Shown here: piece after piece, positions 32,201-46,276 of the stretch
How positions within the stretch are numbered: the first letter of the stretch is position 1
Layout: each line of letters opens with the position of its first letter
Assembly (NCBI GenBank): GCA_035048485.1
Contig: CM068584.1
Span: 66,836,179-66,900,178, forward strand
Reading direction: 5' to 3'
Source: Pteria penguin
Lineage: Eukaryota; Mollusca; Bivalvia; Pterioida; Pteriidae
DNA length: 64,000 nt
Notes under the pieces: generated by a model
What the model was told of the DNA's origin: nothing
The model's input: only the letters and a program-made list of their open reading frames with translations
Database searches by the model: none
Position numbers and translations under genes: made by a program

Positions 32201-35200
32201 ATCTATCATTGAAAAAGGGGACTTTACTTTGACTAAAGGAAAATGAAGAGGGACTTTATTTAAGGTCATTACGTTTTGTGTCCTAGACATGTCCTTAAAA
32301 CGCGATTCATACATCACATACATACGCTCAGGCCCGAGGTTCCGTGCATACTTCGTCACTTCTTCACTGGAAATGATGTAGAAAAATTGAACTTCCCTTG
32401 TGTGCGTCCTTGTGCGCTTTGGGGGCAAGGCCCGGCCCAGCCCTGCCCTCCTGGGTCTGTGTCTTCTTCCGGGCGGCATCTGGAACAACTAAGACAGGTG
32501 GCAGATTAGAATTGAACATGACATATGCATCTATCATTGTACTTTGAAAGAGATCTATCATTGAAAAAGGGGACTTTACTTTGACTAAAGGAAAATGAAG
32601 AGGGACTTTATTTAAGGTCATTACGTTTTGTGTCCTAGAGATGTCCTTAAAACGCGATTCATACATCACATACATACGCTCAGGCCCGAGGTTCCGTGCA
32701 TACTTCGTCACTTCTTCACTGGAAAAGATGTAGAAAAATTGAACTTCCCTTGTGTGCGCTTTCGGGGCAAGGCCCGGCCCAGCCCTGCCCTCCTGGGTCT
32801 GTGTCTTCTTCCGGGCGGCATCTGGAACAACTAAGACAGGTGGCAGATTAGAATTGAACATGACATATGCATCTATCATTGTACTTTGAAAGAGATCTAT
32901 CATTGAAAAAGGGGACTTTACTTTGACTAAAGGAAAATGAAGAGGGACTTTATTTAAGGTCATTACGTTTTGTGTCCTAGACAGGTCCTTAAAACGCGAT
33001 TCATACATCACATACATACGCTCAGGCCCGAGGTTCCGTGCATACTTCGTCACTTCTTCACTGGAAAAGATGTAGAAAAATTGAACTTCCCTTGTGTGCG
33101 TCCTTGTGCGCTTTGGGGGCAAGGCCCGGCCCAGCCCTGCCCTCCTGGGTCTGTGTCTTCTTCCGGGCGGCATCTGGAACAACTAAGACAGGTGGCAGAT
33201 TAGAATTGAACATGACATATGCATCTATCATTGTACTTTGAAAGAGATCTATCATTGAAAAAGGGGACTTTACTTTGACTAAAGGAAAATGAAGAGGGAC
33301 TTTATTTAAGGTCATTACGTTTTGTGTCCTAGAGATGTCCTTAAAACGCGATTCATACATCACATACATACGCTCAGGCCCGAGGTTCCGTGCATACTTC
33401 GTCACTTCTTCACTGGAAAAGATGTAGAAAAATTGAACTTCCCTTGTGTGCGTCCTTGTGCGCTTTGGGGGCAAGGCCCGGCCCAGCCCTGCCCTCCTGG
33501 GTCTGTGTCTTCTTCCGGGCGGCATCTGGAACAACTAAGACAGGTGGCAGATTAGAATTGAACATGACATATGCATCTATCATTGTACTTTGAAAGAGAT
33601 CTATCATTGAAAAAGGGGACTTTACTTTGACTAAAGGAAAATGAAGAGGGACTTTATTTAAGGTCATTACGTTTTGTGTCCTAGACATGTCCTTAAAACG
33701 CGATTCATACATCACATACATACGCTCAGGCCCGAGGTTCCGTGCATACTTCGTCACTTCTTCACTGGAAAAGATGTAGAAAAATTGAACTTCCCTTGTG
33801 TGCGTCCTTGTGCGCTTTGGGGGCAATCCCCAGCCCAACCCTGCCCTCCTGGGTCTGTGTCTTCTTCCGGGCGGCATCTGGAACAACTAAGACAGGTGGC
33901 AGATTAGAATTGAACATGACATATGCATCTATCATTGTACTTTGAAAGAGATCTATCATTGAAAAAGGGGACTTTACTTTGACTAAAGGAAAATGAAGAG
34001 GGACTTTATTTAAGGTCATTACGTTTTGTGTCCTAGACATGTCCTTAAAACGCGATTCATACATCACATACATACGCTTAGGCCCGAGGGTCCGTGCATA
34101 CTTCGTCACTTCTTCACTGGAAAAGATGTAGAAAAATTGAACTTCCCTTGTGTGATTCATTGTGCGCTTTGGGGGCAAGGCCCGGCCCAGCCCTGCCCTC
34201 CTGGGTCTGTGTCTTCTTCCGGGCGGCATCTGGAACAACTAAGACAGGTGGCAGATTAGAATTGAACATGACATATGCATCTATCATTGTACTTTGAAAG
34301 AGATCTATCATTGAAAAAGGGGACTTTACTTTGACTAAAGGAAAATGAAGAGGGACTTTATTTAAGGTCATTACGTTTTGTGTCCTAGACAGGTCCTTAA
34401 AACGCGATTCATACATCACATACATACGCTCAGGCCCGAGGTTCCGTGCATACTTCGTCACTTCTTCACTGGAAAAGATGTAGAAAAATTGAACTTCCCT
34501 TGTGTGCGTCCTTGTGCGCTTTGGGGGCAAGGCCCGGCCCAGCCCTGCCCTCCTGGGTCTGTGTCTTCTTCCGGGCGGCATCTGGAACAACTAAGACAGG
34601 TGGCAGATTAGAATTGAACATGACATATGCATCTATCATTGTACTTTGAAAGAGATCTATCATTGAAAAAGGGGACTTTACTTTGACTAAAGGAAAATGA
34701 AGAGGGACTTTATTTAAGGTCATTACGTTTTGTGTCCTAGAGATGTCCTTAAAACGCGATTCATACATCACATACATACGCTCAGGCCCGAGGTTCCGTG
34801 CATACTTCGTCACTTCTTCACTGGAAAAGATGTAGAAAAATTGAACTTCCCTTGTGTGCGCTTTGGGGGCAAGGCCCGGCCCAGCCCTGCCCTCCTGGGT
34901 CTGTGTCTTCTTCCGGGCGGCATCTGGAACAACTAAGACAGGTGGCAGATTAGAATTGAACATGACATATGCATCTATCATTGTACTTTGAAAGAGATCT
35001 ATCATTGAAAAAGGGGACTTTACTTTGACTAAAGGAAAATGAAGAGGGGCTTTATTTAAGGTCATTACGTTTTGTGTCCTAGACATGTCCTTAAAACGCG
35101 ATTCATACATCACATACATACGCTCAGGCCCGAGGTTCCGTGCATACTTCGTCACTTCTTCACTGGAAAAGATGTAGAAAAATTGAACTTCCCTTGTGTG

Positions 35201-38200
35201 CGTCCTTGTGCGCTTTGGGGGCAAGGCCCGGCCCAGCCCTGCCCTGCTGGGTCTGTGTCTTCTTCCGGGCGGCATCTGGAACAACTAAGACAGGTGGCAG
35301 ATTAGAATTGAACATGACATATGCATCTATCATTGTACTTTGAAAGAGATCCATCATTGAAAAAGGGGACTTTACTTTGACTAAAGGAAAATGAAGAGGG
35401 ACTTTATTTAAGGTCAGTACGTTTTGTGTCCTAGACATGTCCTTAAAACGCGATTCATACATCACATACATACGCTCAGGCCCGAGGTTCCGTGCATACT
35501 TCGTCACTTCTTCACTGGAAAAGATGTAGAAAAATTGAACTTCCCTTGTGTGCGCTTTGGGGGCAAGGCCCGGCCCAGCCCTGCCCTCCTGGGTCTGTGT
35601 CTTCTTCCGGGCGGCATCTGGAACAACTAAGACAGGTGGCAGATTAGAATTGAACATGACATATGCATCTATCATTGTACTTTGAAAGAGATCTATCATT
35701 GAAAAAGGGGACTTTACTTTGACTAAAGGAAAATGAAGAGGGACTTTATTTAATTCAGTACGTTTTGTGTCCTAGACATGTCCTTAAAACGCGATTCATA
35801 CATCACATACATACGCTCAGGCCCGAGGTTCCGTGCATACTTCGTCACTTCTTCACTGGAAAAGATGTAGAAAAATTGAACTTCCCTTGTGTGCGCTTTG
35901 GGGGCAAGGCCCGGCCCAGCCCTGCCCTCCTGGGTCTGTGTCTTCTTCCGGGCGGCATCTGGAACAACTAAGACAGGTGGCAGATTAGAATTGAACATGA
36001 CATATGCATCTATCATTGTACTTTGAAAGAGATCTATCATTGAAAAAGGGGACTTTACTTTGACTAAAGGAAAATGAAGAGGGACTTTATTTAAGGTCAT
36101 TACGTTTTGTGTCCTAGACATGTCCTTAAAACGCGATTCATACATCACATACATACGCTCAGGCCCGAGGTTCCGTGCATACTTCGTCACTTATTCACTG
36201 GAAATGATGAGGAAAAATTGAACTTCCCTTGTGTGCGTCCTTGTGCGCTTTGGGGGCAAGGCCCGGCCCAGCCCTGCCCTCCTGGGTCTGTGTCTTCTTC
36301 CGGGCGGCATCTGGAACAACTAAGACAGGTGGCAGATTAGAATTGAACATGACATATGCATCTATCATTGTACTTTGAAAGAGATCTATCATTGAAAAAG
36401 GGGACTTTACTTTGACTAAAGGAAAATGAAGAGGGACTTTATTTAAGGTCATTACGTTTTGTGTCCTAGACATGTCCTTAAAACGCGATTCATACATCAC
36501 ATACATACGCTCAGGCCCGAGGTTCCGTGCATACTTCGTCACTTCTTCACTGGAAAAGATGTAGAAAAATTGAACTTCCCTTGTGTGCGTCCTTGTGCGC
36601 TTTGGGGGCAAGGCCCGGCCCAGCCCTGCCCTCCTGGGTCTGTGTCTTCTTCCGGGCGGCATCTGGAACAACTAAGACAGGTGGCAGATTAGAATTGAAC
36701 ATGACATATGCATCTATCATTGTACTTTGAAAGAGATCTATCATTGAAAAAGGGGACTTTACTTTGACGAAAGGAAAATGAAGAGGGACTTTATTTAACG
36801 TCATTACGTTTTGTGTCCTAGACATGTCCTTAAAACGCGATTCATACATCACATACATACGCTCAGGCCCGAGGTTCCGTGCATACTTCGTCACTTCTTC
36901 ACTGGAAAAGATGTAGAAAAATTGAACTTCCCTTGTGTGCGTCCTTGTGCGCTTTGGGGGCAAGGCCCGGCCCAGCCCTGCCCTCCTGGGTCTGTGTCTT
37001 CTTCCGGGGAACATCTGGAACAACTAAGACAGGTGGCAGATTAGAATTGAACATGACATATGCATCTATCATTGTACTTTGAAAGAGATCTATCATTGAA
37101 AAAGGGGACTTTACTTTGACTAAAGGAAAATGAAGAGGGACTTTCTTTAAGGTCGTTACGTTTTGTGTCCTAGAGATGTCCTTAAAACGCGATTCATACA
37201 TCACATACATACGCTCAGGCCCGAGGTTCCGTGCATACTTCGTCACTTCTTAACTGGAAAAGATGTAGAAAAATTGAACTTCCCTTGTGTGCGCTTTGGG
37301 GGGGCAAGGCCCGGCCCAGCCCTGCCCTCCTGGGTCTGTGTCTTCTTCCGGGCGGCATCTGGAACAACTAAGACAGGTGGCAGATTAGAATTGAACATGA
37401 CATATGCAACTATCATTGTACTTTGAAAGAGATCTATCATTGAAAAAGGGGACTTTACTTTGACTAAAGGAAAATGAAGAGGGGCTTTATTTAAGGTCAT
37501 TACGTTTTGTGTCCTAGACATGTCCTTAAAACGCGATTCATACATCACATACATACGCTCAGGCCGGAGGTTCCGTGCATACTTCGTCACTTCTTCACTG
37601 GAAAAGATGTAGAAAAATTGAACTTCCCTTGTGTGCGTCCTTGTGCGCTTTGGGGGCAAGGCCCGGCCCAGCCCTGCCCTGCTGGGTCTGTGTCTTCTTC
37701 CGGGCGGCATCTGGAACAACTAAGACAGGTGGCAGATTAGAATTGAACATGACATATGCATCTATCATTGTACTTTGAAAGAGATCTATCATTGAAAAAG
37801 GGGACTTTACTTTGACTAAAGGAAAATGAAGAGGGACTTTATTTAAGGTCATTACGTTTTGTGTCCTAGAGATGTCCTTAAAACGCGATTCATACATCAC
37901 ATACATACGCTCAGGCCCGAGGTTCCGTGCATACTTCGTCACTTCTTCACTGGAAAAGATGTAGAAAAATTGAACTTCCCTTGTGTGCGCTTTGGGGGCA
38001 AGGCCCGGCCCAGCCCTGCCCTCCTGGGTCTGTGTCTTCTTCCGGGCGGCATCTGGAACAACTAAGACAGGTGGCAGATTAGAATTGAACATGACATATG
38101 CATCTATCATTGTACCTTGAAAGAGATCTATCATTGAAAAAGGGGACTGTACTTTGACTAAAGGAAAATGAAGAGGGACTTTATTTAAGGTCATTACGTT

Positions 38201-41200
38201 TTGTGTTTTAGACATGTCCTTAAAACGCGATTCATACATCACATACATACGCTCAGGCCCGAGGTTCCGTGCATACTTCGTCACTTCTTCACTGGAAAAG
38301 ATGTAGAAAAATTGAACTTCCCTTGTGTGCGCCCTTGTGCGCTTTGGGGGCAAGGCCCGGCCCAGCCCTGCCCTCCAGGGTCTGTGTCTTCTTCCGGGCG
38401 GCATCTGGAACAACTAAGACAGGTGGCAGATTAGAATTGAACATGACATATGCATCTATCATTGTACTTTGAAAGAGATCTATCATTGAAAAAGGGGACT
38501 TTACTTTGACTAAAGGAAAATGAAGAGGGACTTTATTTAAGGTCATTACGTTTTGTGTCCTAGACATGTCCTTAAAACGCGATTCATACATCACATACAT
38601 ACGCTCAGGCCCGAGGTTCCGTGCATACTTCGTCACTTCTTCACTGGAAAAGATGTAGAAAAATTGAACTTCCCTTGTTTGCGTCCTTGTGCGCTTTGGG
38701 GGCAAGGCCCGGCCCAGCCCTGCCCTCCTGGGTCTGTGTCTTCTTCCGGGCGGCATCTGGAACAACTAAGACAGGTGGCAGATTAGAATTGAACATGACA
38801 TATGCATCTATCATTGTACTTTGAAAGAGATCTATCATTGAAAAAGGGGACTTTACTTTGACTAAAGGAAAATGAAATGGGACTTTATTGAAGGTCATTA
38901 CGTTTTGTGTCCTAGACATGTCCTTAAAACGCGATTCATACATCACATACATACGCTCAGGCCCGAGGTTCCGTGCATACTTCGTCACTTCTTCACTGGA
39001 AAAGATGTAGAAAAATTGAACTTCCCTTGTGTGCGTCCTTGTGCGCTTTGGGGGCAAGGCCCGGCCCAGCCCTGCCCTCCTGGGTCTGTGTCTTCTTCCG
39101 GGCGGCATCTGGAACAACTAAGACAGGTGGCAGATTAGAATTGAACATGACATATGCATCTATCATTGTACTTTGAAAGAGATCTATCATTGAAAAAGGG
39201 GGACTTTACTTTGACTAAAGGAAAATGAAGAGGGACTTTATTTAAGGTCATTACGTTTTGTGTCCTAGACATGTCCGTAAAACGCGATTCATACATCACA
39301 TACATACGCTCAGGCCCGAGGTTCCGTGCATACTTCGTCACTTCTTCACTGGAAAAGATGTAGAAAAATTGAACTTCCCTTGTGTGCGTCCTTGTGCGCT
39401 TTGGGGGCAAGGCCCGGCCCAGCCCTACCCTCCTGGGTCTGTGTCTTCTTCCGGGGAACATCTGGAACAACTAAGACAGGTGGCAGATTAGAATTGAACA
39501 TGACATATGCATCTATCATTGTACTTTGAAAGAGATCTATCATTGAAAAAGGGGACTTTACTTTGACTAAAGGAAAATGAAGAGGGACTTTATTTAAGGT
39601 CATTACGTTTTGTGTCCTAGACATGTCCTTAAAACGCGATTCATACATCACATACATACGCTCAGGCCCGAGGTTCCGTGCATACTTCGTCACTTCTTCA
39701 CTGGAAAAGATGTAGAAAAATTGAACTTCCCTTGTGTGCGTCCTTGTGCGCTTTGGGGGCAAGGCCCGTCCCAGCCCTGCCCTCCTGGGTCTGTGTCTTC
39801 TTCCGGGCGGCATCTGGAACAACTAAGACAGGTGGCAGATTAGAATTGAACATGACATATGCATCTATCATTGTACTTTGAAAGAGATCTATCATTGAAA
39901 AAGGGGACTTTACTTTGACTAAAGGAAAATGAAGAGGGACTTTATTTAAGGTCATTACGTTTTGTGTCCTAGACATGTCCTTAAAACGCGATTCATACAT
40001 CACATACATACGCTCAGGCCCGAGGTTCCGTGCATACTTCGTCACTTCTTCACTGGAAATGATGTAGAAAAATTGAACTTCCCTTGTGTGCGTCCTTGTG
40101 CGCTTTGGGGCAAGGCCCGGCCCAGCCCTGCCCTCCTGGGTCTGTGTCTTCTTCCGGGCGGCATCTGGAACAACTAAGACAGGTGGCAGATTAGAATTGA
40201 ACATGACATATGCATCTATCATTGTACTTTGAAAGAGATCTATCATTGAAAAAGGGGACTTTACTTTGACTAAAGGAAAATGAAGAGGGACTTTATTTAA
40301 GGTCATTACGTTTTGTGTCCTAGACATGTCCTTAAAACGCGATTCATACATCACATACATACGCTCAGGCCCGAGGTTCCGTGCATACTTCGTCACTTCT
40401 TCACTGGAAATGATGAGGAAAAATTGAACTTCCCTTGTGTGCGTCCTTGTGCGCTTTGGGGGCAAGGCCCGGCCCAGCCCTGCCCTCCTGGGTCTGTGTC
40501 TTCTTCCGGGCGGCATCTGGAACAACTAAGACAGGTGGCAGATTAGAATTGAACATGACATATGCATCTATCATTGTACTTTGAAAGAGATCTATCATTG
40601 AAAAAGGGGACTTTACTTTGACTAAAGGAAAATGAAATGGGACTTTATTTAAGGTCATTACGTTTTGTGTCCTAGACATGTCCTTAAAACGCGATTCATA
40701 CATCACATACATACGCTCAGGCCCGAGGTTCCGTGCATACTTCGTCACTTCTTCACTGGAAAAGATGTAGAAAAATTGAACTTCCCTTGTGTGCGTCCTT
40801 GTGCGCTTTGGGGGCAAGGCCCGGCCCAGCCCTGCCCTCCTGGGTCTGTGTCTTCTTCCGGGCGGCATCTGGAACAATTAAGACAGGTGGCAGATTAGAA
40901 TTGAACATGACATATGCATCTATCATTGTACTTTGAAAGAGATCTATCATTGAAAAAGGGGGACTTTACTTTGACTAAAGGAAAATGAAGAGGGACTTTA
41001 TTTAAGGTCATTACGTTTTGTGTCCTAGACATGTCCTTAAAACGCGATTCATACATCACATACATACGCTCAGGCCCGAGGTTCCGTGCATACTTCGTCA
41101 CTTCTTCACTGGAAAAGATGTAGAAAAATTGAACTTCCCTTGTGTGCGTCGTTGTGCGCTTTGGGGGCAAGGCCCGGCCCAGCCCTGCCCTCCTGGGTCT

Positions 41201-43823
41201 GTGTCTTCTTCCGGGCGACATCTTCAACAACTAAGACAGGTGGCAGATTAGAATTGAACCTGACATATGCATCTATCATTGTACTTTGAAAGAGATCTAT
41301 CATTGTAAAAGGGGACTTTACTTTGACTAAAGGAAAATGAAGAGGGACTTTATTTAAGGTCATTACGTTTTGTGTCCTAGACATGTCCTTAAAACGCGAT
41401 TCATACATCACATACATACGCTCAGGCCCGAGGTTCCGTGCATACTTCGTCACTTCTTCACTGGAAATGATGAGGAAAAATTGAACTTCCCTTGTGTGCG
41501 TCCTTGTGCGCTTTGGGGGCAAGGCCCGTCCCAGCCCTGCCCTCCTGGGTCTGTGTCTTCTTTCGGGCGGCATCTGGAACAACTAAGACAGGTGGCCGAT
41601 TAGAATTGAACATGACATATGCATCTATCATTGTACTTTGAAAGAGATCTATCATTGAAAAAAGGGACTTTACTTTGACTAAAGGAAAATGAAGAGGGAC
41701 TTTATTTAAGGTCATTACGTTTTGTGTCCTAGACATGTCCTTAAAACGCGATTCATACATCACATACATACGCTCAGGCCCGAGGTTCCGTGCATACTTC
41801 GTCACTTCTTCACTGGAAATGATGAGGAAAAATTGAACTTCCCTTGTGTGCGTCCTTGTGCGCTTTGGGGGCAAGGCCCGGCCCAGCCCTGCCCTCCTGG
41901 GTCTGTGTCTTCTTCCGGGCGGCATCTGGAACAACTAAGACAGGTGGCAGATTAGAATTGAACATGACATATGCATCTATCATTGTACTTTGAAAGAGAT
42001 CTATCATTGAAAAAGGGGACTTTACTTTGACTAAAGGAAAATGAAGAGGGACTTTATTTAAGGTCATTACGTTTTGTGTCCTAGACATGTCCTTAAAACG
42101 CGATTCATACATCACATACATACGCTCAGGCCCGAGGTTCCGTGCATACTTCGTCACTTCTTCACTGGAAATGATGTAGAAAAATTGAACTTCCCTTGTG
42201 TGCGTCCTTGTGCGCTTTGGGGGCAAGGCCCGGCCCAGCCCTGCCCTCCTGGGTCTGTGTCTTCTTCCGGGCGGCATCTGGAACAACTAAGACAGGTGGC
42301 AGATTAGAATTGAACATGACATATGCATCTATCATTGTACTTTGAAAGAGATCTATCATTGAAAAAGGGGACTTTACTTTGACTAAAGGAAAATGAAGAG
42401 GGACTTTATTTAAGGTCATTACGTTTTGTGTCCTAGACATGTCCTTAAAACGCGATTCATACATCACATACATACGCTCAGGCCCGAGGTTCCGTGCATA
42501 CTTCGTCACTTCTTCACTGGAAAAGATGTAGAAAAATTGAACTTCCCTTATGTGCGCGCTTGTGCGCTTTGGGGGCAAGGCCCGGCCCAGCCCTGCCCTC
42601 CAGGGTCTGTGTCTTCTTCCGGGCGGCATCTGGAACAACTAAGACAGGTGGCAGATTAGAATTGAACATGACATATGCATCTATCATTGTACTTTGAAAG
42701 AGATCTATCATTGAAAAAGGGGACTTTACTTGGACTAAAGGAAAATGAAGAGGGACTTTATTTAAGGTCATTACGTTTTGTGTCCTAGACATGTCCTTAA
42801 AACGCGATTCATACATCACATACAGACGCTCAGGCCCGAGGTTCCGTGCATACTTCGTCACTTCTTCACTGGAAAAGATGTAGAAAAATTGAACTTCCCT
42901 TGTGTGCGCCCTTGTGCGCTTTGGGGGCAAGGCCCGGCCCAGCCCTGCCCTCCTGGGTCTGTGTCTTCTTCCGGGCGGCATCTGGAACAACTAAGACAGG
43001 TGGCAGATTAGAATTGAACATGACATATGCATCTATCATTGTACTTTGAAAGAGATCTATCATTGAAAAAGGGGACTTTACTTTGACTAAAGGAAAATGA
43101 AGAGGGACTTTATTTAAGGTCATTACGTTTTGTGTCCTAGACATGTCCTTAAAACGCGATTCATACATCACATACATACGCTCAGGCCCGAGGTTCCGTG
43201 CATACTTCGTCACTTCTTCACTGGAAAAGATGTAGAAAAATTGAACTTCCCTTGTGTGCGCTTTGGGGGCAAGGCCCGGCCCAGCCCTGGCCTCCTGGGT
43301 CTGTGTCTTCTTCCGGGCGGCATCTGGAACAACTAAGACAGGTGGCAGATTAGAATTGAACATGACATATGCATCTATCATTGTACTTTGAAAGAGATCT
43401 ATCATTGAAAAAGGGGACTTTACTTTGACTAAAGGAAAATGAAGAGGGAATTTATTTAAGGTCATTACGTTTTGTGTCCTAGACATGTCCTTAAAACGCG
43501 ATTCATACATCACATACAGACGCTCAGGCCCGAGGTTCAGTGCATACTTCGTCACTTCTTCAGTGGAAAAGATGTAGAAAAATTGAACTTCCCTTGTGTG
43601 CGCCCTTGTGCGCTTTGGGGGCAAGGCCCGGCCCAGCCCTGCCCTCCAGGGTCTGTGTCTTCTTCCGGGCGGCATCTGGAACAACTAAGACAGGTGGCAG
43701 ATTAGAATTGAACATGACATATGCATCTATCATTGTACTTTGAAAGAGATCTATCATTGAAAAAGGGGACTTTACTTTGACTAAAGGAAAATGAAGAGGG
43801 ACTTTATTTAAGGTCATTACGTT

Positions 43824-46276
43824 TTGTGTCCTAGACATGTCCTTAAAACGCGATTCATACATCACATACATACGCTCAGGCCCGAGGTTCCGTGCATACT
43901 TCGTCACTTCTTCACTGGAAAAGATGTAGAAAAATTGAACTTCCCTTGTGTGCGCCCTTGTGCGCTTTGGGGGCAAGGCCCCGCCCAACCCTGCCCTCCT
44001 GGGTCTGTGTCTTCTTCCGGGCGGCATCTGGAACAACTAAGACAGGTGGCAGATTAGAATTGAACATGACATATGCATCTATCATTGTACTTTGAAAGAG
44101 ATCTATCATTGAAAAAGGGGACTTTACTTTGACTAAAGGAAAATGAAGAGGGACTTTATTTAAGGTCATTACGTTTTGTGTCCTAGACATGTCCTTAAAA
44201 CGCGATTCATAAATCACATACATACGCTCAGGCCCGAGGTTCCTTGCATACTTCGTCACTTCTTCACTGGAAATGATGAGGAAAAATTGAACTTCCCTTG
44301 TGTGCGTCTTTGTGCGCTTTGGGGGCGAGGCCCGGCCCAGCCCTGCCCTCCTGGGTATGTGTCTTCTTCCGGGCGGCATCTGGAACAACTAAGACAGGTG
44401 GCAGATTAGAATTGAACATGACATATGCATCTATCATTGTACTTTGAAAGAGATCTATCACTGAAAAAGGGGACTTTACTTTGACTAAAGGAAAATGAAG
44501 AGGGACTTTATTTAAGGTCTTTACGTTTTGTGTCCTAGAGATGTCCTTAAAACGCGATTCATACATCACATACATACGCTCAGGCCCGAGGTTCCGTGCA
44601 TACTTCGTGACTTCTTCACTGGAAAAGATGTAGAAAAATTGAACTTCCCTTGTGTGCGTCCTTGTGCGCTTTGGGGGCAAGGCCCGGCCCAGCCCTGCCC
44701 TCCTGGGTCTTGCTCTTCTTCCGGGCGGCATCTGGAACAACTAAGACAGGTGGCAGATTAGAATTGAACATGACATATGCATCTATCATTGTACTTTGAA
44801 AGAGATCTATCATTGTAAAAGGGGACTTTACTTTGACTAAAGGAAAATGAAGAGGGACTTTATTTAAGGTCTTTACGTTTTGTGTCCTAGAGATGTCCTT
44901 AAAACGCGATTCATACATCACATACATACGCTCAGGCCCGAGGTTCCGTGCATACTTCGTCACTTATTCACTGGAAAAGATGTGGAAAAATTGAACTTCC
45001 CTTGTTTGCGTCCTTTCGCGCTTTGGGGGCAAGGCCCGGCCCAGCCCTGCCCTCCTGGGTCTGTGTCTTCTTCCGGGCGGCATCTGGAACAACTAAGACA
45101 GGTGGCAGATTAGAATTGAACATGACATATGCATCTATCATTGTACTTTGAAAGAGATCTATCATTGAAAAAGGGGACTTTACTTTGACTAAAGGAAAAT
45201 GAAGAGGGACTTTATTTAAGCATTTACGATTTGTGTCCTAGACAGGTCCTTAAAACGCGATTCATACATCACATACATACGATCAGGCCCGAGGTTCCGT
45301 GCATACTTCGTCACTTCTTCACTGGAAAAGATGTAGAAAAATTGAACTTCCCTTGTGTGCGTCCTTGTGCGCTTTGGGGGCAAGGCCCGGCCCAGCCCTG
45401 CCCTCCTGGGTCTGTGTCTTCTTCCGGACGGCATCTGGAACAACTAAGACAGGTGGCAGATTAGAATTGAACATGACATATGCATCTATCATTGTACTTT
45501 GAAAGAGATCTATCATTGAAAAAGGGGACTTTACTTTGCCTAAAGGAAAATGAAGAGGGACTTTATTTAAGGGCTTTACGTTTTGTGTCCTAGACAGATC
45601 CTTAAAACGCGATTCATACATCACATACATACGCTCATGCCCGAGGTTCCGTGCATACTTCGTCACTTCTTCACTGGAAAAGATGTAGAAAAATTGAACT
45701 TCCCTTGTGTGCGTCGTTGTGCGCTTTGGGGGCAAGGCCCGGCCCAGCCCTGCCCTCCTGGGTCTGTGTCTTCCTCCGGGCGGCATCTGGAACAACTAAG
45801 ACAGGTTGCAGATTAGAATTGAACATGACATATGCATCTATCATTGTACTTTGAAAGAGATCTATCATTGAAAAAGGGGACTTTACTTTGACTAAAGGAA
45901 AATGAAGAGGGACTTTATTTAAGGTCATTACGTTTTGTGTCCTAGACATGTCCTTGAAACGCGATTCATACATCACATACATACGCTCAGGCCCGAGGTT
46001 CCGTGCATACTTCGTCACTTCTTCACTGGAAAAGATGTAGAAAAAATGAACTTCCCTTGTGTGCGCTTTGGGGGCAAGGCCCGGCCCAGCCCTGCCCTCC
46101 TGGGTCTGTGTCTTCTTCCGGACGGCATCTGGAACAACTAAGACAGGTGGCAGATTAGAATTGAACATGACATATGCATCTATCATTGTACTTTGAAAGA
46201 GATCTATCATTGAAAAAGGGGACTTTACTTTGACTAAAGGAAAATGAAGAGGGACTTTATTTAAGGTCATTACGTT
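43824..46276. repeat. Higher-order block A1: 7 satellite units (2,453 bp)
   Basis: The seven units here match the next seven (46277-48729) one for one, including rare markers: CATAAATCACATAC, CCTTGCATACTTC, TTTGTGCGCTTTGGGGGCGAGG, CATTTACGATTTG, TACGATCAGG, and the 342-bp unit with GTAGAAAAAATGAAC. Only a few substitutions separate the copies (for example near 44711 against 47160). It is a recent tandem duplication of a multi-unit segment. The phase of the boundaries is arbitrary. Confidence 0.9.
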